Assembly (NCBI GenBank): GCA_016206165.1
Contig: JACQSD010000040.1
Span: 1-43,339, forward strand
Origin: Candidatus Uhrbacteria bacterium
GTDB taxonomy: Bacteria; Patescibacteriota; Patescibacteriia; JACQSD01
Direction: 5' to 3'
Length of the DNA stretch: 43,339 bases
Program-made: the position numbers and the translations under genes
Shown: positions 28,608-35,900 of the stretch, in pieces
How positions within the stretch are numbered: the stretch's first letter is position 1
Layout of the letters: every line of letters starts with the position of its first letter
Notes under the pieces: model-generated
What the model was told of the DNA's origin: nothing
What the model saw: only the letters and a program-made list of their open reading frames with translations
Database searches by the model: none

Positions 28608-29718
28608 AGTGGCGAGCCCAAAATTTCTTCTCTACAAGCGGCTTGCGGTGGGATTTTTGTGTCTCACATTCCTTTTTATTCTCATCATTGGCATCGTGAC
28701 GTATTGGACCGCAACGATTACGATTGTCCCCGCGCGCATCCCTGCAGAAACAACGTTCCGTGCGATTGTCGTGCAGGGGAGAGAGGAGGTTGCCGGTGCA
28801 CTGGTTCCCGGTGCCATCGATACCGCACTCTTGACAGGCACGGGAGAAATTTCAGTTCCGACGACCGAGCGCGTTGAAGGAAAGGCGCGTGGAAAAGTGA
28901 CGATTAAAAATACATCGAGCCGTGCGCAGCCATTGGTCGTGAAGACGCGGCTGCTCACGAACAACGGCGTGCTCTTCCGTTTAACAAAGAGTGTTGACGT
29001 TCCTCCGAAGGGATCGGTCGAGGCTCCAGTTGAGGCAGATGTCGCGGGTGCAGAAGGAGATCTTACACCAACGCGGTTCACGATCCCGGGGCTCAACCCG
29101 CAACTCCAAGAGCTCATTTATGCCGAGTCGTCAAAACCCATGGAAGGAGGGTTGCGTATGATTGGAGTTGTCGGGCAAGATCATCTTGATCAGGCGGTTG
29201 CCGCAGCGAAAGAGAACGCAGTGAAGACATTTACCGATGCGCATCCTGCGCAAGCACGCGTTTCTTTCTTTGATCGCGTTGACGTGCTTCGCGTAAAAAC
29301 AGAAGAGAAAGTTGGTGATAAAACATCGGTCGTGCATGGGGAAGCGCAGGTGCGGATTACCCGCGTGCGCGTACCCCTCGAACATCTTGAGGAGGTGGGT
29401 GCAGTGAAGTTGAGTGAGGCCATTGGCAATCGTATTACGTTGCTTCCATTACCACTGACGATTGATGCGACACTCGATGCGGTCGACACAAAAACGGGCC
29501 GCGCATCATTGACCGTGCATACGATTGGGTATAGCGCAGTCGACAAAGCAAGCCCTGCGCTTGCCCTTGATCAGTTTGTGGGGAAGTCGCGCGGGCTCAT
29601 CGAAAAATCACTCCGCGATCTTCCGGGGGTTGCGAGCGTCCGCGTGCAGATTCGCCCATTCTTTATGCCCCGCACGCCGTATTTGCAGGATCACATCAGT
29701 ATTGTCGTGAGTAAGTAA
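28582..29718 (+). CDS. Baseplate J-like membrane protein
   Basis: 378 residues. A short cytoplasmic N-terminus, one TM helix (about 20-43, FLCLTFLFILIIGIVTYW) and an extracytoplasmic beta-rich region of the baseplate-J/gp47-like type found in many Patescibacteria: KARGKVTIKNTSSRAQPLVV, TRLLTNNGVLFRLTKSVDVP, GDLTPTRFTIPGL and YAESSKPMEGG. Function unknown; phage-derived or surface-appendage roles have been suggested for the family. It starts inside the GGDEF gene, so the two are translationally coupled. No other tail genes are near, so not a prophage. Confidence 0.8.
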   Translation: MPKKEQSPEVASPKFLLYKRLAVGFLCLTFLFILIIGIVTYWTATITIVPARIPAETTFRAIVVQGREEVAGALVPGAIDTALLTGTGEISVPTTERVEGKARGKVTIKNTSSRAQPLVVKTRLLTNNGVLFRLTKSVDVPPKGSVEAPVEADVAGAEGDLTPTRFTIPGLNPQLQELIYAESSKPMEGGLRMIGVVGQDHLDQAVAAAKENAVKTFTDAHPAQARVSFFDRVDVLRVKTEEKVGDKTSVVHGEAQVRITRVRVPLEHLEEVGAVKLSEAIGNRITLLPLPLTIDATLDAVDTKTGRASLTVHTIGYSAVDKASPALALDQFVGKSRGLIEKSLRDLPGVASVRVQIRPFFMPRTPYLQDHISIVVSK

Positions 29719-29730
29719 TTAATGTAAATT

Positions 29731-29777
29731 GACCTCACCCCAACCCTCTCATTGTAGGAGAGGGCGCGGGTGAGGTT
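29731..29777. repeat. Family-A repeat upstream of thrS
   Basis: Full element: GACCTCACCCCAACCCTCTC, ATTGTAGGAGAGGG, GGGTGAGGTT. It ends 24 bases before the thrS ATG. Confidence 0.92.
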
Positions 29778-29801
29778 ATTCGCAGCTCTCGGATTTTATT
29801 T

Positions 29802-31553
29802 ATGACGCAGGATCAGCAACAAAAACTGCAACAGATTCGTCATTCACTCGCGCACTTAACGGTTGCGGCAGCGAAATCACTGTGGCCAGGAACATGTAAT
29901 GCGATTGGCCCTGCGATTGATGATGGGTTTTATCAGGATTTTGATTTTGGTACGCACACAATTTCAGAAAAAGATTTCCCAAAACTTGAGAAGCGCATGC
30001 GTGAAATTCTAAAACACTGGAAACCATTTAAGGAATGGGAGGTTTCTGTCGAGGAAGCACGGAAGATGTTTGCGAATAATCCTTATAAACTCGAGCTTAT
30101 TGAAGATTTTGCAACGAAGGGGCAAAAGATTACAGTGAACGACCCGGGGAATTTTCTCGATCTTTGTCGTGGTGGGCATTCAGACAATCCAAAAGAGGAC
30201 ATGAAGCATTTTAAACTTCTCTCTACCGCAGGCGCATATTGGCGTGGGGACGAAAAGAAAAAGATGTTGACCCGCATTTATGGAACAGCTTTCTTTACCG
30301 ATGAAGACTTGCAAAAGCATTTAACGATGCTCGAGGAGGCGAAGAAACGTGATCATCGGAAACTTGGGGTTGAACTTGATCTTTTCACGTTTTCTGATCT
30401 TGTTGGGCCTGGACTTCCACTCTGGACACCACGGGGGACACTCATCCGTAATCTTCTTAATGATTTTGTGTGGGAATTACGGCGGGCACGTGGCTATGAG
30501 CGCGTGACAATCCCGCATATCACAAAAAAGGATCTGTATGAGAAAAGTGGGCATTGGGATAAGTTTAAGAATGAACTTTTCCGCATCACAACGCGCGAAG
30601 AACATGTATTTGCAATGAAGCCGATGAATTGTCCGCACCACATCCAGATTTTTAAGCGCCAGCCGCACAGCTATCGTGAAATGCCGCAGCGCTATACGGA
30701 AACAACAATGGTCTATCGCGATGAACAGACGGGCGAACTCTCTGGTCTTTCGCGCGTGCGCTGCATTACGCAAGACGATGCGCATGTATTTTGCCGGCAA
30801 AGTCAGATTAAGGATGAGTTCTTGAAAGTGTGGGATATCATTGATGCGTTTTATAAGGCAGTTGGATTTTCTGTTTTGGATGTTCGGCTTTCACTCCACG
30901 ACCCCAAACATTTTGAAAAATATCTTGGGACGCCAGAGCTTTGGAAAGAGGCAGAGGGGAGTCTTCGTGCGATTGCAACGGAGCGCGCAAAGCAATTTAC
31001 TGAAGCACCAGGTGAGGCAGCGTTTTATGGTCCAAAGGTTGATTTTATGGCGCACGATTCAATCGGTCGGCAGTGGCAGGTCGCGACAATCCAACTCGAC
31101 ATCAACATGCCGGAACGCTTTGATCTCACGTGCGTGAATGAGAAAGGTGAGAATGAACGTATTGTCATGATCCATGCGGCCATCATGGGTTCGATCGAGC
31201 GTTTTGTTTCTGTACTCATCGAACATCACGCCGGTGCATTCCCCACGTGGTTAGCGCCGGTGCAGGTTCAAGTACTCCCAGTGAGTACAAAGCATGATCG
31301 GTCGGCGAAGAAGTTGACGAAGTTATTGCTCGAGGCCGGTATTCGCGTCCATTGTGATGACGCGAACGAAACCGTCGGCTACAAAATCCGCAAGGCAGAG
31401 AAGCAGAAGGTGCCCTACATGCTTGTGATTGGCGACAAGGAAGCGAAGCTCACGAAACTCGCTGTCCGCCTCCGTGGTCAACAGAAGACAAAGGATATGA
31501 TGGTGAAGAAGTTTGTGGAGCGTGTGACGAAGGAGATAGAGAAGAGAAAATAA
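29802..31553 (+). CDS. thrS: Threonyl-tRNA synthetase
   Basis: Class II synthetase, 583 residues. It lacks the N-terminal TGS domain and begins nearly at the editing domain (LQQIRHSLAHLTVAAAKSLW; CRGGH at about 127-131). Catalytic core: FSDLVGPGLPLWTPRGTLIR, KPMNCPHHIQIF (zinc Cys), YRDEQTGELSGLSRVRCITQ, FYGPKVDFMAHDSIGRQWQV; anticodon domain at the end (PTWLAPVQVQVLPVS). The zinc and editing residues seem intact. Absence of TGS is common in Patescibacteria. No SD. Confidence 0.97.
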   Translation: MTQDQQQKLQQIRHSLAHLTVAAAKSLWPGTCNAIGPAIDDGFYQDFDFGTHTISEKDFPKLEKRMREILKHWKPFKEWEVSVEEARKMFANNPYKLELIEDFATKGQKITVNDPGNFLDLCRGGHSDNPKEDMKHFKLLSTAGAYWRGDEKKKMLTRIYGTAFFTDEDLQKHLTMLEEAKKRDHRKLGVELDLFTFSDLVGPGLPLWTPRGTLIRNLLNDFVWELRRARGYERVTIPHITKKDLYEKSGHWDKFKNELFRITTREEHVFAMKPMNCPHHIQIFKRQPHSYREMPQRYTETTMVYRDEQTGELSGLSRVRCITQDDAHVFCRQSQIKDEFLKVWDIIDAFYKAVGFSVLDVRLSLHDPKHFEKYLGTPELWKEAEGSLRAIATERAKQFTEAPGEAAFYGPKVDFMAHDSIGRQWQVATIQLDINMPERFDLTCVNEKGENERIVMIHAAIMGSIERFVSVLIEHHAGAFPTWLAPVQVQVLPVSTKHDRSAKKLTKLLLEAGIRVHCDDANETVGYKIRKAEKQKVPYMLVIGDKEAKLTKLAVRLRGQQKTKDMMVKKFVERVTKEIEKRK

Positions 31554-31555
31554 AT

Positions 31556-31630
31556 CACTCACGAATTACGAATCACATACGAATTCACGAATTCGTAAAT
31601 TCGTATCGTATTCGTATTTTCGTTAGTGAT
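31556..31630. repeat. ACGAATTCGTA word repeat, large imperfect palindrome
   Basis: ATCACTCACGAATTACGAAT pairs imperfectly with ATTCGTATTTTCGTTAGTGA; the centre is a run of GAATTC/CGTA words. Between thrS and the MFS gene. Confidence 0.6.
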
Positions 31631-31634
31631 ACGC

Positions 31635-32807
31635 ATGCCCCATATTGCTGAACACTTGAATCAACACAAACTGCGCCTGCTTTCCGCAGTTTCTTTTGTG
31701 TTGAGTATTACAACAGCGCTTCTCACGTATCTTGAGTCGAAATATCTTGTGCAACTTATTGGTGAGCGTTGGTCTGGGCTAGGTTTTTTTATTGCATATG
31801 GAATAACTCTCGTTGTTCTTGATAACCTTGCACGCATTGTGAATCGATTCGGCAAGATGCACACTGCGCTTCTGTTTACGTCGTTGACAGTGGCGAGTCT
31901 TGGGCTGCTTGCGACACTCCCGCCAGTGCCGTGGCTTGCGCTTCCCGCGTTTATTCTCTATATCGTATCGCTGTCACTCCTCTGGATTGTCATTGATTTT
32001 TTTATCGAAGTGTATTCTTCCGATGCGGTGACGGGTGAAGTGCGTGGGCGATATCTCACGATCATGAATGCAGGGTGGGTGATTACGCCATTCTTTGCAC
32101 TCGCACTTTTTCAAACGTATGGATTCTCATTCCTCTTTGCGCTCGCGGCACTCCTCACCGTCCCGGTCTTTTTTGTGTTTCGCTATGCATTTCAACATGT
32201 TCCGGATCATCTCCGGCACCCCGTACGTTTTTTTACAACACTCCGGATGATTCTCCAGCGCCGATCGCTTTCATATATCTTCATTGTTGCTTTTGTACTT
32301 CAGTTTTTCTATGCATGGATGGTTTTTTACATGCCGCTTCACTTAAGTTCGCTTGGATTTGAGCCATGGGAGATCGGAAAGATTTTTACGATCATGTTAC
32401 TGCCCTTTGTTCTCTTGCAATATCCTGCAGGGATTCTTGCTGACCGGAGATGGGGCGAGAAGGAATTGTTGATCACTGGACTCGCGATCATGGGCATTGC
32501 AACGAGTGCAGTCTTCTTTGTAGAATCAAAAGACTTTTTGGTGTGGGCAGGGATCCTCTTTGCAACGCGTGTGGGCGCAAGTCTTATCGAAATTATGCGT
32601 GATACATATTTTTTTAAGCAGATTGATTATCGTGATTTGCAACTCATGAGTTTTTTTCGGAATACTGGTCCGCTTGCGTACATGATGGGTCCACTCATCG
32701 CAACACTACTCCTTTTCTTCGTTGAGCGCCAAACACTCTTCTTGATTCTCGGGATCTTCGTGCTCTCGAGCATTTTCTTCGCTGCACGGTTGAAGGATAC
32801 ACGATAA
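31635..32807 (+). CDS. MFS-type transporter
   Basis: 390-residue integral membrane protein with 10-12 predicted helices, in two halves around a central loop (FQHVPDHLRHPVRFFTTLR). It has LADRRWGEKELLITG after helix 8, a form of the MFS loop motif. Probably a major-facilitator permease; substrate unknown. ATG 31635 (MPHIAEHLNQHKL) is preferred over GTG 31626, which is inside the word repeat. No SD. Confidence 0.8.
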   Translation: MPHIAEHLNQHKLRLLSAVSFVLSITTALLTYLESKYLVQLIGERWSGLGFFIAYGITLVVLDNLARIVNRFGKMHTALLFTSLTVASLGLLATLPPVPWLALPAFILYIVSLSLLWIVIDFFIEVYSSDAVTGEVRGRYLTIMNAGWVITPFFALALFQTYGFSFLFALAALLTVPVFFVFRYAFQHVPDHLRHPVRFFTTLRMILQRRSLSYIFIVAFVLQFFYAWMVFYMPLHLSSLGFEPWEIGKIFTIMLLPFVLLQYPAGILADRRWGEKELLITGLAIMGIATSAVFFVESKDFLVWAGILFATRVGASLIEIMRDTYFFKQIDYRDLQLMSFFRNTGPLAYMMGPLIATLLLFFVERQTLFLILGIFVLSSIFFAARLKDTR

Positions 32808-32812
32808 TGATA

Positions 32813-32852
32813 CATCACCCGGAGATTTCGGAATCCACATCTCCAGGTGATG
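32813..32852. repeat. Family-B palindrome after the MFS gene
   Basis: CATCACCCGGAGATTTCGG / ATCTCCAGGTGATG arms with a short loop. Confidence 0.8.
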
Positions 32853-32860
32853 TACGTTTA

Positions 32861-32890
32861 TTGCCTCATGCCCATTATTCATGCTATACT
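32861..32890 (+). promoter_or_regulatory. Promoter of the surface-protein gene
   Basis: TTGCCT (32861-32866), 18-bp spacer, TATACT (32885-32890). The start would be near 32897, giving a ~100-nt leader that holds a short ORF and a terminator-like hairpin. Confidence 0.55.
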
Positions 32891-32905
32891 TATAGACACT
32901 TAAGC

Positions 32906-32977
32906 ATGATTCGATACTCTTTCGTTTATTTCTATCAATTAAACAATTCTTTTAACGCAAAAGAGACGCTTTTTTGA
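32906..32977 (+). CDS. Possible 23-residue leader peptide
   Basis: ATG 32906 opens a 23-codon frame rich in Phe and Tyr (MIRYSFVYFYQLNNSFN, then AKETLF; seven aromatic residues). It lies between the promoter and the surface-protein ATG, and its stop falls in the loop of the hairpin at 32959-32988. This arrangement fits a leader-peptide attenuator. There is no clear SD and AT-rich DNA favours Phe/Tyr codons by chance, so it is only a candidate. Confidence 0.25.
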   Translation: MIRYSFVYFYQLNNSFNAKETLF

Positions 32978-32995
32978 GCGCCTCTTTTCTTTTTT
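32959..32995 (+). terminator. Terminator-like hairpin directly before the surface-protein ATG
   Basis: AAAAGAG (32959-32965) with ACGCT pairs with AGCG and CTCTTTT (32977-32988), followed by CTTTTTT. The T-run ends where ATG 32996 begins. It may end MFS transcription or act as an attenuator. Confidence 0.65.
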
Positions 32996-35900
32996 ATGAC
33001 GTATACCAATACGCTCGAGCGTTGGATGATCTGGGGGCTTGTCGGGCTCCTCGTCATCTCTGCGCTGCCACTCAATATCGCGTTTGCACAAACCACACCA
33101 CTCGAATTCACGAGTGGTACATCCGTCTCGATCGTTGGTTCGGTGGTGCGGGTACAGTGGGGATATGCGAGCGGCGCCCCAGCATCAAATGGTACTGTGC
33201 AGGTGTATTACAATTCACAAGACCCGACCGTGCCGTTATCAACAAGTGCCGCGCACGCCGCTACGACATCGTCTGTGGGACTGGCAGACATCCCACTCTC
33301 TTCTTTTACTGCTGGAGCAACGTATTATTTTAAGGTTTTGGCATGGGATCCAACACGAGGTGAAGCGACAACCGCGATCAAGAGTCTTCTTATTCCAGAG
33401 CAATCAACACAACCACTACCACCGAGCATGCCGACAAGCGTTGTTGTCGCAAAGGATACTGCAACATCACTCAAGGTATCATGGGGAGCCCCGACCGGAA
33501 CCGAGACCGTTTCGGAGTACCAGTTAAAATATCGATCAGGCACTGCATTTTCGATTACCAATTGGAATGATCCCTGTAGTTACCCGTTGTGTTATTCGTA
33601 CAGTATTGCGGCAACGGATCGATCATATACCCTTACTTCATTAACAACAGGGATACAGTATTTCATCGGGTTGCGCGCATGCGCGAGTCCGACCATCTGC
33701 TCTGCGGTTGTTTCTGGAGCGGAAACGCCAACGGCAATAGTGCCGAGTGCACCAACAACTTTTTCTTCGAGTAGTGTCACCGCTGATTCCGTGAGCTTTA
33801 CGGTCACACCAGCATCTGATTCTGGGAATCAATTTCGCATTATGTATAAGGCACGTGCTGCAGGCGGGTCTGCATATGATTTTAGCACGACGACTGATTG
33901 GCCAAGTCTTGCGTATCAGTTGTTTCCCACGACCGCTGCCGCACAGCCGCTGAAAGTAACCGGGCTTACTGCAGGAACGACGTATGATTTTGCGGTCAAG
34001 ATCGTGACCAGCACCGGAGTGTTTTCACCGTACATCACAACTTTCGCAACGACCGCGGCGAGCACAATAACACAAGGAACACCATTGCCAGTGGTCACGT
34101 TGACCGGCCCAGTGACGGAGACAACGATCCCGCTTTCTGTGGCAATGCCTGTGAATATGGGGACTGGGTATTTGGTGAGTATTCGATATAAGATCGGTGA
34201 GACATTTGCCGAAGTAACGGATTGGGCAGCGGCAACACCAGTTCCTGGGGGAACCGCGCTTACAACAAGCCAAGCACTCACCGCGATTGGACTCAGCAAA
34301 GGAACAAAATACACCTTTGGCATCAAGGCAACGAATACAAATGGGAGTGCGTTTACCATGCAGACGTTCTTGACTGCAGGCACCAGCACTCCGCCGGGTG
34401 GTACATTGCCGGCGGGCACTGCAGGGTTACAAGGAACAGTGAAGAATGCGAGTGGGCAGCCAGTGCAAGGGGCAACGATTGGTTTAGCGCTTGGATTAGT
34501 CTATGAAAATAGGACTACTGATGCGAATGGATATTTTTCATTTTTGAATATTGCTGCAGGCGCGTATACGTTTGGAGTTGGTGCACCGAACTATCAGCCA
34601 CTCACGAATAATGCTGCCACGCTCATCAGTGGACAAGTCACGACGGTTTCTGGATTGGTCCTTGTCTCCAACACACCGATCGGTGGAGGTACTGCAGGCC
34701 TTCGCGTGATCGTGAAAGATTACGCTGGTGCATTTGTTGCGGGGGCCACCGTTGGGCTTGAGAAGAGTGGATCACCGGGAACGTCCGGCCCCACGAGTAG
34801 TACTGGTCTCGTCGAATTTACCAATCTTGCCGCAGGGGTATATACGTTTGGCGTTGCTCCAGGAGTACGCACTGATCTTTCACCGTATACGAATGCGGCC
34901 GTGACGCTTATCGAGAATACAACCATCACACGCGATGTCGTCTTGCAGAAGAGTGGGACGACGCCACCACCGGGCGTGATACCAGGAAAGCCGACTGGAG
35001 TGTCTACATCGAACTTTACATCATCATCCATGTCTGTATCATGGATTCTGGATTCGAATGTTGCATCCTATGAGATCAAGAAAAAAGAAGGAAAAGCATT
35101 TGCTGTATGGAGTGATGTATCCGACTATGCACGCGCGACTACCACTCCACATGTGTTGAGCGGATTAAAGTCTCTCACGACATATTATGTTGCAATTCGT
35201 GCATGCAATAGCAACAATGAGTGTTCACCATATGATGAAGTCTCCGGGGTTACGACCGTGAGCACACCTCCTCCAGGGCAGACACAGTGCTCGGATGGAC
35301 TTGATAACGATGGTGATGGAAGCATTGATCTTCAAGATTTTTCATGTTTTGGTCCAGATGATAATGATGAATACTACCCACAGGAGCAAACGCAGTTACC
35401 GCCGATCATTCAACGCCTTGAACCAGGGTACGGCCCGATCGGGACACAAGTGCGGATCTACGGTTCCGGTTTTGGTGCAACGGGGAATACCGTGCGTCTG
35501 GGAAGCTGGACCATTGGTCGGTTCGTCGCTGACAACGGGGTTATTACATTCCTTGTGCCCATGTACTTTGATCCGTGTCCGGCAGCAACGCCAGGAGGTA
35601 TCGTTTGTATGGCAATGCCAATGCCAACGCAACCCGGAACATATCCGCTGACGGTGAGCGTTGGTTCTGGGCCTGCATCGAGTGCGTTTCAATTTTCGAT
35701 AACATCAACGACGATTCCACCTGGGGATCAGTGTCTTCCATCAGACAATGAAGCAGATTGGTTCTGCGTAAAAAAATCCGACGGTCATACATTGACAGCC
35801 ATGAATAAATGTTTCCTTGAGAAAATGCGTCTCTTTGATCAAAATCTTGTCATTCTTGAAACAGGAAAGCGTTGCGCGAATGAGCCAATACCGGAGCCAA

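Noticed and set aside
28582..29718. Prophage remnant suggested by the baseplate-J-like protein
   Set aside because: No capsid, terminase, integrase or other tail gene nearby; the protein has a TM anchor and the family is ordinary in Patescibacteria chromosomes.
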